Shown: positions 51,361 to 60,558 of the stretch, piece after piece
Layout of the letters: every line of letters begins with the position of its first letter
How positions within the stretch are numbered: position 1 is the stretch's first letter
Assembly: GCF_018130245.1 (NCBI RefSeq)
Contig: NZ_JAFCKP010000003.1
Span: 186,001 to 250,000 of the forward strand
From: Bradyrhizobium sp. SZCCT0231
Lineage (GTDB): Bacteria; Pseudomonadota; Alphaproteobacteria; Rhizobiales; Xanthobacteraceae
DNA: 64,000 nucleotides
Reading direction: 5' to 3'
Notes under the pieces: model-generated
What the model was told of the DNA's origin: nothing
The model's input: the letters and a program-made list of their open reading frames with translations, nothing else
The model's database searches: none
Translations under genes and position numbers: made by a program

Positions 51361-52335
51361 TCACTGCATCTCGGTGACCTTGATGGCGGTGGGTCCGAGA
51401 ATGACCACGAACAGCACCGGCAGGAAGAACAGGATCATCGGCACGGTCAGCTTCGGCGGCAGCGCGGCCGCCTTCTTCTCGGCCTCGTTCATGCGCATGT
51501 CGCGATTCTCCTGCGCCATGACGCGCAAGGAATGGCCGAGCGGCGTGCCGTAACGCTCCGCCTGCTGCAGCGCCAGACACACCGACTTGACGCCCTCGAG
51601 CCCGGTGCGCCGTGCCAGGTTCTCATAGGCGACCTTGCGATCCTGCAAATAGGACAACTCGGCCGTGGTCAGGGTGAACTCCTCCGACAGTGCGATCGAC
51701 TGGCCCACGATTTCGTTCGCAACTCTCCGAAAGGCCATCTCGACCGACATGCCGGATTCGATGCAGATCAGGAGCAGGTCGAGCGCGTCGGGAAATGCAC
51801 GCTTGATCGAGAGCTGGCGCTTGGAGATCGCATTCCTGAGGAACAGCATCGGTGCCTGGAGGCCGAGATAGGCAGCGCCGACGCAGATGCCGATCTTGAT
51901 CGGCATCGCCTGCTGCATATTGGCGATCACGAAGACGTAGAGTGCCGAGCCGATCAAGAGCACGATCGGCGCGACCATGCGGGCAAACAGGAAGGTGACA
52001 TAGGGCGCCTGGCCGCGGTAACCTGCCATGATGAGCTTCTCCCGCGCAGCTTCCTGCGCGAGCCATTTGGTCAGGTTGAAGTCCTCGACCACCTTGGAGA
52101 CGAGTTGCTTCGGCGTCTGGCGCAGCGAGACCTTCTCGTTCTTGTTGAGACGCTCACGCTCGCGCTGCCGGATGCGCTCACGCTCGCTCGCCACCGCCTT
52201 CATGCGCTTGGAGAGGCCCTCGCCGGCGAACAACGGCATCACCAGCGTATACACGGTTGCGCTGGCGGCGACGGCCGCTAGCAGCATGGTCATGAAACGG
52301 ACGTCGTGCAGTTTCGAGACGAGGAATTCGACCAT
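51361..52335 (-). CDS. tadC: Tad pilus inner membrane protein TadC
   Basis: A 324-residue protein with a C-terminal type II secretion F domain. It has N-terminal and C-terminal hydrophobic helices and the cytoplasmic IKRAFPDALDLLLICIESGM segment typical of TadC. It pairs with TadB as the platform of the pilus motor and is the last gene of the cpa operon, 9 bases after tadB. Confidence 0.92.
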   Translation of the reverse strand: MVEFLVSKLHDVRFMTMLLAAVAASATVYTLVMPLFAGEGLSKRMKAVASERERIRQRERERLNKNEKVSLRQTPKQLVSKVVEDFNLTKWLAQEAAREKLIMAGYRGQAPYVTFLFARMVAPIVLLIGSALYVFVIANMQQAMPIKIGICVGAAYLGLQAPMLFLRNAISKRQLSIKRAFPDALDLLLICIESGMSVEMAFRRVANEIVGQSIALSEEFTLTTAELSYLQDRKVAYENLARRTGLEGVKSVCLALQQAERYGTPLGHSLRVMAQENRDMRMNEAEKKAAALPPKLTVPMILFFLPVLFVVILGPTAIKVTEMQ

Positions 52336-52344
52336 ACGGCACCG

Positions 52345-53322
52345 TCAGAAATCGAAGTTGATCATCTTCTTCATCACCATGATGCCGATCGACATCCAGA
52401 CGACGCAGCCGACCAGCATCAGCTGGCCGGTAGGATGAGTCCAAAGCACCGAGATGTATTGCGGCGTCGTGAGATAGACGAGGAACATCACGATCGGCGG
52501 CAGCGAGCCGATGATGCCGGCCGAGGCCTTGGCTTCCATCGACATCGCCTGGATCTTCTCCCGCATCTTCTTGCGGTCGCGCAGCACCTTGGAGAGGTTG
52601 CCGAGCGCTTCGGAGAGGTTGCCGCCCGACTTCTGTTGGATCGACACCACGATGCCGAAGAAATTGGCCTCCGGCAGCGGCATGCGCTCGTAGAGCCGCG
52701 CGCAGGCCTCGCCCAAGGGCATGCCGATCGCCTGCGTCTCGATGATAGCCAGGAATTCGCTGCGTAGCGGCTCGGGAGAATCGGCGGCGACGACCTTGAT
52801 CGATTCGAACAGCGGCAGGCCCGCCTTGATGCCGCGAACGATCACGTCGACCGCGTCGGGCAGCGCAGCCAGGAACTTGGCCTCGCGACGCTTCTTCAGG
52901 AAGCTGAGCGCCCAGCGCGGCAGGCCGAAGCCGCCGGCAAAGGCGAGCCCGGCGGCACCGATCATGCCGCCGCCGCCGATCAGCGCGACCGCGAAGAACA
53001 CGCCCGCCACGACGGCGGACGCGATCCAGAATTTCTGCGGCGTCCAGTCAAGCCCCGCCTGCGACAGGCGGACGCTGAGCGGAGCGCTCTTCTCCTGGGC
53101 GCGCCGCGCCTCGAGGTCCTTGAGCGTGGTCTCGACCTGCTCGCGGCGCGAGCGCTGGGTCTTCTCGGCCTGGCGGGCCGTCGGCGCCTCGGCGCGCGCG
53201 ACCGATGCGCGCCGGCTTTCCGCCTTTCGCTCCCCGGACAGCAAGGGATAGAGGAAGACCCAGGCGATGCCGCCGACGGCTGCGGTGGCGAGGAAGGCGA
53301 GGGCGAGGACCTGCATGTTCAT
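52345..53322 (-). CDS. tadB: Tad pilus inner membrane protein TadB
   Basis: A 325-residue type II secretion F-domain protein. The domain begins near FLAALPDAVDVIVRGIKAGL and includes ESIKVVAADSPEPLRSEF and QQKSGGNLSEALGNLSKVLR. N-terminal and C-terminal hydrophobic helices embed it in the inner membrane. It lies between the ATPase gene (16 bases) and tadC. Confidence 0.93.
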   Translation of the reverse strand: MNMQVLALAFLATAAVGGIAWVFLYPLLSGERKAESRRASVARAEAPTARQAEKTQRSRREQVETTLKDLEARRAQEKSAPLSVRLSQAGLDWTPQKFWIASAVVAGVFFAVALIGGGGMIGAAGLAFAGGFGLPRWALSFLKKRREAKFLAALPDAVDVIVRGIKAGLPLFESIKVVAADSPEPLRSEFLAIIETQAIGMPLGEACARLYERMPLPEANFFGIVVSIQQKSGGNLSEALGNLSKVLRDRKKMREKIQAMSMEAKASAGIIGSLPPIVMFLVYLTTPQYISVLWTHPTGQLMLVGCVVWMSIGIMVMKKMINFDF

Positions 53323-53338
53323 GGCGGCGCTGACCTGC

Positions 53339-54808
53339 TCACGTCTTCGGAGCGACTTCCGCTGCGTCGAGCGCAGCGGCGAGGCGCTTCTCCTCGCCGT
53401 AATAGCGGGCGCGTTCCCAGAACTTCGGACGGCCGATGCCGGTCGAGCGGTGCCGGCCGATGATCTTGCCGTTGGCGTCCTCTCCGACCATGTCGTAGAG
53501 GAAGATGTCCTGGGTGATGATGGTGTCGCCTTCCATGCCCATCACCTCGGTGATGTGGGTAATGCGGCGCGAGCCGTCGCGCAGGCGCGCGGCCTGGACG
53601 ATGACGTCGATGGAAGCGCAGATCATCTCGCGGATGGTGCGTGAGGGCAGCGAGAAGCCGCCCATCGTGATCATGGATTCGCAGCGCGACAGCGCCTCGC
53701 GCGGGTTGTTGGCGTGCAGCGTGCCCATCGAGCCGTCATGGCCGGTGTTCATGGCCTGGAGCAGGTCGAACGCCTCGGGTCCGCGGACCTCGCCGACGAT
53801 GATCCGCTCGGGCCGCATACGCAGGCAGTTGCGCACCAATTCGCGCATGGTGACCTGGCCCTCGCCCTCGATGTTGGGCGGGCGGGTTTCCAGCCGCACC
53901 ACGTGGGGCTGCTGAAGCTGGAGCTCGGCGGCGTCCTCGCAGGTGATGACGCGCTCGTCGTGCTCGATGTAATTGGTGAGGCAGTTGAGCAGGGTGGTCT
54001 TGCCCGAGCCGGTACCGCCGGAAATCAGCACGTTGCAGCGGACGCGGCCGATGATCTGGAGGATCTCGGCGCCTTCCGGCGTGATCGCGCCGAACTTGAC
54101 CAGCTGATCCAGCGTCAGCTTGTCCTTCTTGAATTTGCGGATGGTGAGCGTGGGGCCGTCGATCGACAGCGGCGGCACGATGGCGTTGACGCGGGAGCCG
54201 TCGGCGAGGCGCGCGTCGCAGATCGGCGAGGATTCGTCGACGCGCCGGCCGACCTGGCTGACGATGCGCTGGCAGATGTTGAGAAGCTGTTGGTTGTCGC
54301 GGAAGCGGATGCCGGTGCGCTGGATCTTGCCGCCGACCTCGATGTAGACGGTGTTGGCGCCATTGACCATGATGTCGGCGATGTCGTCGCGCGACAACAG
54401 CGGTTCGAGCGGGCCGTAGCCGAGGACGTCGTTGCAGATGTCGTCGAGCAGCTCCTCCTGCTCGGCGATCGACATCACGATGTTCTTGATCGCGATGATC
54501 TCGTTGACGATGTCGCGGATTTCCTCGCGCGCGGACTCCGAATCGAGCTTGGCGAGCTGGGCAAGGTCGATGGCCTCGATCAGGGCGCCGAAGATGGTCG
54601 CCTTGACCTCGTAATAATTATCCGAACGCCGGCTCTCCATGGCCGGAGGCGGCGGGGCCTTGGCAGGAGCGAGCGGCGGCGAGGTGACGGCCGGCGGAGG
54701 CGGGGCGCGCGACACCGTCGGCGCCTGAGCCTGGGCAGGCTCGAGCGACACGGCGCCGGGCTTGGGCGCCCGAAAGTCGGTGTCTGTTCCGCTACGCTTA
54801 CCGAACAC
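53339..54808 (-). CDS. cpaF: Tad pilus motor ATPase CpaF/TadA (GTG start)
   Basis: A 489-residue secretion ATPase of the VirB11/CpaF type that powers pilus assembly. A proline-rich N-terminal stretch precedes the core. Walker A is [16 protein letters not shown], followed by the Asp box [14 protein letters not shown], the Walker B region [20 protein letters not shown] and the His box [20 protein letters not shown]. The GTG start at 54808 has GGAG seven bases before it. It is in the cpaBCDEF-tadBC operon. Confidence 0.95.
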   Translation of the reverse strand: MFGKRSGTDTDFRAPKPGAVSLEPAQAQAPTVSRAPPPPAVTSPPLAPAKAPPPPAMESRRSDNYYEVKATIFGALIEAIDLAQLAKLDSESAREEIRDIVNEIIAIKNIVMSIAEQEELLDDICNDVLGYGPLEPLLSRDDIADIMVNGANTVYIEVGGKIQRTGIRFRDNQQLLNICQRIVSQVGRRVDESSPICDARLADGSRVNAIVPPLSIDGPTLTIRKFKKDKLTLDQLVKFGAITPEGAEILQIIGRVRCNVLISGGTGSGKTTLLNCLTNYIEHDERVITCEDAAELQLQQPHVVRLETRPPNIEGEGQVTMRELVRNCLRMRPERIIVGEVRGPEAFDLLQAMNTGHDGSMGTLHANNPREALSRCESMITMGGFSLPSRTIREMICASIDVIVQAARLRDGSRRITHITEVMGMEGDTIITQDIFLYDMVGEDANGKIIGRHRSTGIGRPKFWERARYYGEEKRLAAALDAAEVAPKT

Positions 54809-54829
54809 TTAACAACTCCATGCGGCGGC

Positions 54830-56098
54830 TTATCTTCCCCGCAACTTCTCAATCAGAGGTGAAAGCAGGGACGACTTTTGCTTTTTGGTCTCGCTGCGGC
54901 CGGTCAGGCGCTGGGCGATCTGCAGGAACATCTCGATCGACTTGTGGTTGCCGGAGATCTCCGCGATCATCTGGCCGTTGTTGGCGGCGGAGCCGAAGAT
55001 CTGCGGCTCGAACGGGATCGAGACGACCGGCTGGCTCTCGATCGCCTTGGCGAACTCCGCGGCGGCGATTTCGGGCCGTTTCGGCACGCCGACCTGGTTC
55101 AGGCAGTAGAGCGGCGGCCGGTCGTTGGGGCGGGCGGCCTTCAACAGATCGAACAGGTTCTTGGTGTTGCGCAAATTGGCAAGGTCTGGCGCGGCCACGA
55201 TCAGGATGTCGTCCGCTCCGATCAAGGCCCGTTTGGTCCAGCCCGACCATTGATGCGGAACGTCGAGCACGATGCAGGGCATGGTGGAGCGCAGCGTGTC
55301 GAACACGGCGTCGAAAGCGTCGGTGCCGAAATCATAGACCCGGTCGAGCGTCGCAGGTGCCGCCAGCAGGCTGAGATGGTCGGTGCATTTCGACAGCAGG
55401 CGGTCGATGAACGCCGTGTCGACGCGGTCCGGCGAGAACACGGCGTCGGCAATGCCCTGCGGCGGATCCTGGTTGTAGTCGAGCCCGGCGGTGCCGAAGG
55501 CGAGGTCGAGGTCGGCGACGACGGCATCCATCGCGAGGTCGCGCGCGATCGCCCAGGCGACATTGTGGGAGATGGTGGAAGCCCCGACGCCGCCCTTGGC
55601 GCCGACCACGGCGATGATGCGGCCGACCGCCTTGGCTTCCGGCGCCGAGAACAGGTTGCAGATCGAGCGCACGACGTCGATCGCGCCGACCGGCGCGAGC
55701 ACGTAATCGCTGACGCCGCGGCGAACCAGCTCGCGATAGAGCGTGACGTCGTTGATGCGGCCGATCACGACCACGCGGGTGCCGGCGTCGCAAACGGTGG
55801 CGAGCTGGTCGAGCCCGCCCAAGAGATCGCTGCGGCCGTCGCTCTCGAGCACGATCACGTTCGGCGTGGGGGCCGAGCGGTAGGCCTCGATGGCGGCCGC
55901 CATGCCGCCCATCTGGATCTTCAGATGGGCCTTGCCGAGACGGCGATCCTCGCCGGCCGACTGTACCGCGGCGGCAGTCTCCACGGTCTCGCAGAAGGCC
56001 TGGACCGAGACGCGCGGCGCGGGCGCAATATGCTCCTCGACCGGCGGAGGAGCTGCTGCCGCCTGCTCTTCTTGTGTCTGACGCGCGTAGCTGATCAT
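54830..56098 (-). CDS. cpaE: Pilus assembly ATPase CpaE/TadZ
   Basis: A 422-residue protein with an N-terminal receiver-like fold (about 30-160) and a MinD/ParA-type ATPase domain (about 165-400). The deviant Walker A is VVGAKGGVGASTISHN, and CIVLDVPHQWSGW provides the second motif. It localises the pilus machinery. The start overlaps the cpaD stop (ATGA). Confidence 0.93.
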   Translation of the reverse strand: MISYARQTQEEQAAAAPPPVEEHIAPAPRVSVQAFCETVETAAAVQSAGEDRRLGKAHLKIQMGGMAAAIEAYRSAPTPNVIVLESDGRSDLLGGLDQLATVCDAGTRVVVIGRINDVTLYRELVRRGVSDYVLAPVGAIDVVRSICNLFSAPEAKAVGRIIAVVGAKGGVGASTISHNVAWAIARDLAMDAVVADLDLAFGTAGLDYNQDPPQGIADAVFSPDRVDTAFIDRLLSKCTDHLSLLAAPATLDRVYDFGTDAFDAVFDTLRSTMPCIVLDVPHQWSGWTKRALIGADDILIVAAPDLANLRNTKNLFDLLKAARPNDRPPLYCLNQVGVPKRPEIAAAEFAKAIESQPVVSIPFEPQIFGSAANNGQMIAEISGNHKSIEMFLQIAQRLTGRSETKKQKSSLLSPLIEKLRGR

Positions 56099-56829
56099 CT
56101 GCCGGTGTCGCTGAGTTTGGCCTTGTCGGCCTCGGGATAGGTGGTCGCCGTCGTCATTCCCTTGCGATATTTCTCGAGAGCGGTGATGCGCCGCGGCGTG
56201 TATGACGGAGTTTCAGGCCGCGGCTGCTCGAGGTCCGACGGATTGTCGACCATGGCCGCGAGGTTGCGCTGATAGGCGCAGCCGTAATTGTAGTAATCCT
56301 TGTTCTCGAACCAGCGCTTGTTCTTCATCGAGGGGCCGATGTCCTCCGGCCACAGGCCGCAGGGGCCGGCGACCGCCGCGATCTTGGAATAGGTGAGCCG
56401 GATCGGCGGCAGGAAGCGCTTGTCTTCCGGCTGATACGGGTGAACGCTGACGCCGCGCGGCGGAACGCCTGCCGCCGACAGCATCGCCTGGATCTCACGC
56501 ATCGTGTCCGCGACCGGACGAGCATTGGGCGTATTGGACGGCACGTCGATGCGAATGGCGCCGGTGCCTTCGTGCAGCCATGCCGATGCGACGCCCATCA
56601 CGTCGGCGCGCTGGGCGGCGGTCAATCCACCGCGGGCATGGCCGACGAAGACGACGATCGAGCGGTTCTGCTCCTCGACCGCGATCGGATGGCGCTGCTT
56701 GTAATCGTCGGGAATGGAGGCCGTGACGACTTCGTCGTGCTGGCAGCCGCCGAGCACGAGCGCCATGCCGACGAGCGCGCCACCGAGGCGGATGGCGCGT
56801 TTGCGAAGCTGGGGTGGTCTTGTGGTCAT
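56095..56829 (-). CDS. cpaD: Pilus assembly lipoprotein CpaD
   Basis: A 244-residue protein of the CpaD family. A lipoprotein signal is visible (LGGALVGMALVLGGC), with the family core DDYKQRHPIAVEEQ and the C-terminal CGLWPEDIG and NYGCAYQRNLAAMVDNPSDL motifs. It stabilises the outer membrane secretin CpaC. It sits between cpaC (20 bases) and cpaE (overlap). Confidence 0.93.
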   Translation of the reverse strand: MTTRPPQLRKRAIRLGGALVGMALVLGGCQHDEVVTASIPDDYKQRHPIAVEEQNRSIVVFVGHARGGLTAAQRADVMGVASAWLHEGTGAIRIDVPSNTPNARPVADTMREIQAMLSAAGVPPRGVSVHPYQPEDKRFLPPIRLTYSKIAAVAGPCGLWPEDIGPSMKNKRWFENKDYYNYGCAYQRNLAAMVDNPSDLEQPRPETPSYTPRRITALEKYRKGMTTATTYPEADKAKLSDTGR

Positions 56830-56849
56830 CGTGAAGTCCCCGTTCCGCC

Positions 56850-58340
56850 TCAGTCGGTGATGAAGCCGTAGGTGCCGCGGTAGTTCTTGGCCGGTTCGGT
56901 CCGTCCGGGCACGCCGTAGAGCCGGTTGATATTGCCGATGAGCTGGGCCTGCGGATCCGCAGGCGGTGCGAAGCCGTCATCCGGCCGCGACAGATCCTTC
57001 GGTGCCACCGCGCGAACGACATAGGGCGTCACGATCACGACCAGCTCGGTCGCGTTGTTGACGAAGTCGCGGCTGCGGAACAGCGTGCCCAGGATCGGCA
57101 GCTGCATCAGTCCCGGCAATCCGCTGACCGCCTGCTTGGTCTGCTGCTGGATCAGGCCGGCCATCGCCATCGCGCCGCCGGAGGGAATTTCCAGCGAGGT
57201 CTCGGCGCGGCGGGTCCTGATCGAGGGCACCGTCAGCGAGTTCACCGTGTTCGAGGTCACCGCCTGCGACAGAGTGATCGCATTCTCGTTCGACAGCTCG
57301 GAAACCTCGGTCATCACCCGCAGGCTGATCTTGCCCTCGCTCAGTACGACGGGGGTGAAGTTCAGCGAGATGCCGAACTTCTTGAAGCTGATCTGGGTGG
57401 TGCAGACATGCGTGGTGGGGTCGCACGCATAGCCTGCCGGAACCGGGAATTCACCGCCGGCGATGAACGTCGCCGATTCGCCGGAGATCGCGGTCAGGTT
57501 CGGTTCGGCCAGCGTGCGGATCACGCCAGCGGTTTCCATCGCGCGCAGGGTGGCCTGCACCGACGGCGCGGCGCCGAACTTCGTGGTCAGGTTGTTGCCG
57601 TCCACGAGGTTCTTGCCGAGTGCCGTGAACGGGTTCGAATTGGTGAAGCTCACCACCGACGTGCCGTAGTTGAGGTTGGCGGTCAGGTCGATGCCGAGCT
57701 GCTTGATGATGCTGCGCTGGACTTCCGCCACCGTCACCTTGAGCATGATCTGGTCGCGGCCGCGCACCACGATCGAGTTCACCACCTTGTCGGCGCCGCC
57801 GGCCAGGCGCGCGGCGAGATCGTTGGCCTGCTGCGCCTCCATCGGGTTGGCGGCCGTGCCGGTCAGGACGATGCCATCGCCGAGGCCGTCGATCTGGATG
57901 TCGGAATTGGGCAGGACCTGCTTCAGCGCGGCCCGTACGCCGTTGAGGTCGCGCTTGACCGCGATGTCATAGGCCGCAATCTGCTGACCGGCGGAATCGA
58001 AGAACACGATGTTGGTCTGGCCGACCGCGGCGCCGATGATATAGGCGCGCTGCGCCGAGCGGACCACCGCATTGGCGATCTTGGGATCGGCGACCAGCAC
58101 GTCCTTGATGTCGCGCGGCAGGTCGATCACGATGGATTTGCCGACGCCGAGCGAGAGGAAGCGCGCGCTGATCTGGCCGTCCGCAGCGGCCGGAGCCACC
58201 GGGCGGTAATCGGCAGCGACCACCGGGGCGATCGCCGGGTTGAGCGCCAGCGCGAGGGCGGCCGAAAACGACAGGGCACGGACCAGTGAAGTTCGCATCG
58301 TCGCCGAACCTGCCCTGCATTTGATATCGACTGTCTTCAT
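56850..58340 (-). CDS. cpaC: Outer membrane secretin CpaC/RcpA
   Basis: A 496-residue secretin that forms the pilus exit pore. It has an N-terminal pilus-assembly domain (SLGVGKSIVIDLPRDIKDVLVADP split around 55-80), a BON domain (about 115-190), then the secretin core (QLGIDLTANLNYG, EPNLTAISGESATFIAGGEFP, ending VVIVTPYVV). The start at 58340 overlaps the cpaB stop (ATGA); the next in-frame ATG at 58298 begins a cleaner signal peptide and is the alternative. Confidence 0.94.
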   Translation of the reverse strand: MKTVDIKCRAGSATMRTSLVRALSFSAALALALNPAIAPVVAADYRPVAPAAADGQISARFLSLGVGKSIVIDLPRDIKDVLVADPKIANAVVRSAQRAYIIGAAVGQTNIVFFDSAGQQIAAYDIAVKRDLNGVRAALKQVLPNSDIQIDGLGDGIVLTGTAANPMEAQQANDLAARLAGGADKVVNSIVVRGRDQIMLKVTVAEVQRSIIKQLGIDLTANLNYGTSVVSFTNSNPFTALGKNLVDGNNLTTKFGAAPSVQATLRAMETAGVIRTLAEPNLTAISGESATFIAGGEFPVPAGYACDPTTHVCTTQISFKKFGISLNFTPVVLSEGKISLRVMTEVSELSNENAITLSQAVTSNTVNSLTVPSIRTRRAETSLEIPSGGAMAMAGLIQQQTKQAVSGLPGLMQLPILGTLFRSRDFVNNATELVVIVTPYVVRAVAPKDLSRPDDGFAPPADPQAQLIGNINRLYGVPGRTEPAKNYRGTYGFITD

Positions 58341-59134
58341 CGTGCCTTAGCCGTCTGACTTGGAATGCCATAGCGAATGATCGAAACACCCTCTCGCTTC
58401 TGCGCGGAGTCATCGAGCGTGATTTCGCTCATCTTGACGTCGACGATACTGCGCAGCGCCAGCGACAGCGTGCCGCTCTGCCGCGCCGCGGAGAGCGTTG
58501 CGGTCTGCGCGGGACTGAGCTCGAGGGTGACGGTCTTGCCGATCACCGCGTTCTGGCCGTCCTTCTCCTTGGGCGCCTGGTCGATGGCGAGGACACGGAT
58601 ATTGGCCAGGATGATCTCGGAGGTGACGACGTCGGGGGCGCCGCTGCTCTGGTCCGGGTTCTTCAACCGGCGCGTGAGCAGGACGTCGACGCGATCGTTG
58701 GGCAGGATGAAGCCGCCTGCGCCGGTCTCCGGCGAGATCTCGGTCGAGATCGCCCGCATGCCGGTGGGCAGGATTGCCGCCATGAAGCCGGAGCCCTCGA
58801 CCTTGACCAGCTTCTGGTCGCGGATCGGCTCACCCTGAATGAACGGAGCCCGCGCGATCGAGCCGGCCACCTGGGTCGCACCGTCGGGGCGCTCGTTGCG
58901 GCGGATGAAGGTGGCGCTGGCGGTTGCGGCCGGCCAGGTCTGCCATTGCACGTCTTCCGGCTTCACGGTCTGGCCGAGGCCGATGTCGTTCTTGGCCACG
59001 AGGACGTCGACGGTCGGCAGCTGGGCGACCGGAAGCGGAGGCGGCGCAGAATTGTCGGTGCCGCTCGCCAGGTACGCGGCGATGCCGCCGGCGCAGATGG
59101 CGACCGTCAGGACGACAATGCGTGCCCTATTCAT
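58337..59134 (-). CDS. cpaB: Pilus assembly protein CpaB/RcpC
   Basis: A 265-residue periplasmic protein with one N-terminal anchor helix (RIVVLTVAICAGGIAAYLAS), an SAF domain near 45-105 (VLVAKNDIGLGQTVKPEDVQ, GEPIRDQKL) and the RcpC/CpaB domain with ILPTGMRAISTEIS and GFILPNDRVDVLLTRR. The ATG at 59134 is preferred to a TTG three codons earlier. It is the first gene of the cpa operon. Confidence 0.93.
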   Translation of the reverse strand: MNRARIVVLTVAICAGGIAAYLASGTDNSAPPPLPVAQLPTVDVLVAKNDIGLGQTVKPEDVQWQTWPAATASATFIRRNERPDGATQVAGSIARAPFIQGEPIRDQKLVKVEGSGFMAAILPTGMRAISTEISPETGAGGFILPNDRVDVLLTRRLKNPDQSSGAPDVVTSEIILANIRVLAIDQAPKEKDGQNAVIGKTVTLELSPAQTATLSAARQSGTLSLALRSIVDVKMSEITLDDSAQKREGVSIIRYGIPSQTAKAR

Positions 59135-59210
59135 ACGCTTCAACTTTCCAACAATACGCCGCGACGCTGCCGCCGCCGTGATCGGCAGTTGACCAGCTAT
59201 TCGTCAAGGC

Positions 59211-59218
59211 ATGGTTAA
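59211..59218 (-). promoter_or_regulatory. CtrA half-site-like TTAACCAT upstream of cpaB
   Basis: On the minus strand TTAACCAT lies 77 bases upstream of cpaB, just before a TTGACG (59207-59202) that could be a -35. Together with a TTAAGGCGA and a GGGTAAACCC nearby (59234-59256) it suggests a regulated promoter between cpaA and cpaB. Confidence 0.4.
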
Positions 59219-59263
59219 TGAGGCGTATCTAAATCGCCTTAACGCCGGGTTTACCCAGTGCGT

Positions 59264-59788
59264 TCAGCGCAGTGCGAGGTGAGCGAGGTCGATCGCCTTC
59301 ACCCATTCGGTCTCCGGGTAGACCATCAACGCGCTCAGCGCGAGCGCGATGCCGTAGGGAATGCCGCTCTCCTTGGCGTGCAGCCGTGCGAGCCAGGCCT
59401 GACCCGCCAGCCCGTAGGGCAGCGGCCATTGCCGGAACTGGAGCAGGAGCAGCGTCAGCGCGCCGCCGAACAGCGAGGCGTAGAGCAGGAAGTTCATCAG
59501 ATGCGCAAAGCCGAACCAGAGCGCGACGGACGCCGCGACCTTGGCGTCGCCGCCGCCCACCCAGCCCATCGCGAAGCAGGTGAAGGCCACGACCAGGAGG
59601 AGCGCACCGGCGCCGACATGACCCAGCATCTCGTAAGGTGCCATGCCACCGGCGAGGGCGAGCACGAAGAAGCCTGCCACCAGCGCCAGCGACACGCGGT
59701 TCGAGATCGTCATCGTGAAGAGATCGCTCGCGGCGGCGAATGCCATCATGGCCGGGAAGAGCAGAAGGCGCGCAAGGTCGAGGATCAT
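59264..59788 (-). CDS. cpaA: Prepilin peptidase CpaA
   Basis: A 174-residue membrane aspartyl protease of the A24 family that cleaves the Flp pilin and pseudopilin leaders. The two catalytic aspartates are Asp22 (AASDLFTMTISN) and Asp81 in the GGGD motif (WVGGGDAKVAASV). About six hydrophobic helices are visible. It lies between the pilin side and the cpaB operon, with a 129-base gap before cpaB. Confidence 0.95.
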   Translation of the reverse strand: MILDLARLLLFPAMMAFAAASDLFTMTISNRVSLALVAGFFVLALAGGMAPYEMLGHVGAGALLLVVAFTCFAMGWVGGGDAKVAASVALWFGFAHLMNFLLYASLFGGALTLLLLQFRQWPLPYGLAGQAWLARLHAKESGIPYGIALALSALMVYPETEWVKAIDLAHLALR

Positions 59789-59908
59789 GGGCTGCGTCTT
59801 GAGGCCTGGGTTTGCCGCGGGAGCTGGCGTCGCCGGATGCTAGAGCGCAGTGCTAAACAAACCGACAACGGCGGCAGGGGCGCGCGGCCGAGGCCGCCGA
59901 ATGCGCCT

Positions 59909-60055
59909 TCACCAGAAGCTGGCAATGCGCGCGGCGAGTGCGACCGTCGCAAGCAGCAGCGCAAGGCAGATCCAATAGGCCGGCGAGCCGGCTTGCGCCG
60001 CCTCTGCCTCGTGCGCCGCGACCGCGGTATCGGTTCTGAACTTGTGCAACGCCAC
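59909..60055 (-). CDS. Possible small membrane protein between pilin and cpaA
   Basis: A 48-residue ORF with a GTG start. It has a polar N-terminal half (VALHKFRTDTAVAAHEAEAA) and one clear transmembrane segment (AYWICLALLLATVALAARIA). It lies after the pilin terminator and before cpaA on the same strand. No strong ribosome-binding site is visible, so this is a candidate only. It is too short for confident family assignment. Confidence 0.4.
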   Translation of the reverse strand: MALHKFRTDTAVAAHEAEAAQAGSPAYWICLALLLATVALAARIASFW

Positions 60056-60074
60056 TGGAACTCGCCGTCTTCAC

Positions 60075-60106
60075 AAAAACAAAGGCCCCGGAGATCCGGG
60101 GCTTTT
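60075..60106 (-). terminator. Rho-independent terminator after Flp pilin gene
   Basis: On the minus strand GCCCCGG/CCGGGGC with a four-base loop is followed by CTTTGTTTTTGTG, about 20 bases past the pilin stop. It should make the pilin transcript much more abundant than cpaA. Confidence 0.85.
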
Positions 60107-60125
60107 GCCGTCGTTCGTCGGTCGC

Positions 60126-60290
60126 TTACTTCAGCGACGAGCTGATCGAGGAGAACTTGGCGTTCAGGTTGGTGCCGAGATTGTTGACGACGGTGATGAT
60201 AGCCAGCGCGATGCCGGCGGCGATCAGACCGTATTCGATGGCGGTGGCGCCGGATTCATCCTTCGCGAAGCGCGCAATCAAGTTCTTCAT
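60126..60290 (-). CDS. Flp/Fap-type major pilin
   Basis: A 54-residue Flp-family pilin. The short leader MKNLIARFAKDESG is followed by the processing site and ATAIEYGLIAAGIALAII, with the conserved EY pair of Flp pilins; CpaA should cleave after Gly14. The C-terminal half (NNLGTNLNAKFSSISSSLK) is polar. GGAG lies nine bases upstream of the ATG; the ORF open upstream is non-coding. It forms its own transcription unit with a terminator. Confidence 0.93.
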   Translation of the reverse strand: MKNLIARFAKDESGATAIEYGLIAAGIALAIITVVNNLGTNLNAKFSSISSSLK

Positions 60291-60423
60291 GAACAAAACT
60301 CCATCTGGGTGGGATCGCCTCGTTCGGCGCTGTCTTTGACGCGATGACCATGAGAGCCGAGCTCTTTCGGTAGAGTTAATCCGATCGGGTAAACCCACGT
60401 TCGGCGCGATGCTTTTACCCAGA

Positions 60424-60439
60424 GTGAATTTCGCCTTAA
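60424..60439 (-). promoter_or_regulatory. Candidate CtrA-type site upstream of pilin
   Basis: On the minus strand this reads TTAA-GGCGAAA-TTCAC, one base from TTAA-N7-TTAAC, 134 bases upstream of the pilin ATG. The neighbouring CTGGGTAAA and GGGTTTACCC also occur upstream of cpaB. Confidence 0.4.
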
Positions 60440-60558
60440 GACGGCAGCTGCAATTCATTCCGGTTCCGGCTGCATCGGCAGCGTGGCGCCTGCTTCACCC
60501 TCCCTTAAATTTCGCGGAGTAGGCCTAAGCACCGCTGGAATTAGCAAGAGAGGCGACG

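Noticed and set aside
59853-60074. A 73-codon minus-strand ORF between pilin and cpaA
   Set aside because: Its translation is Arg/Ala-rich without features; another frame in the same place gives a plausible 48-residue membrane protein.
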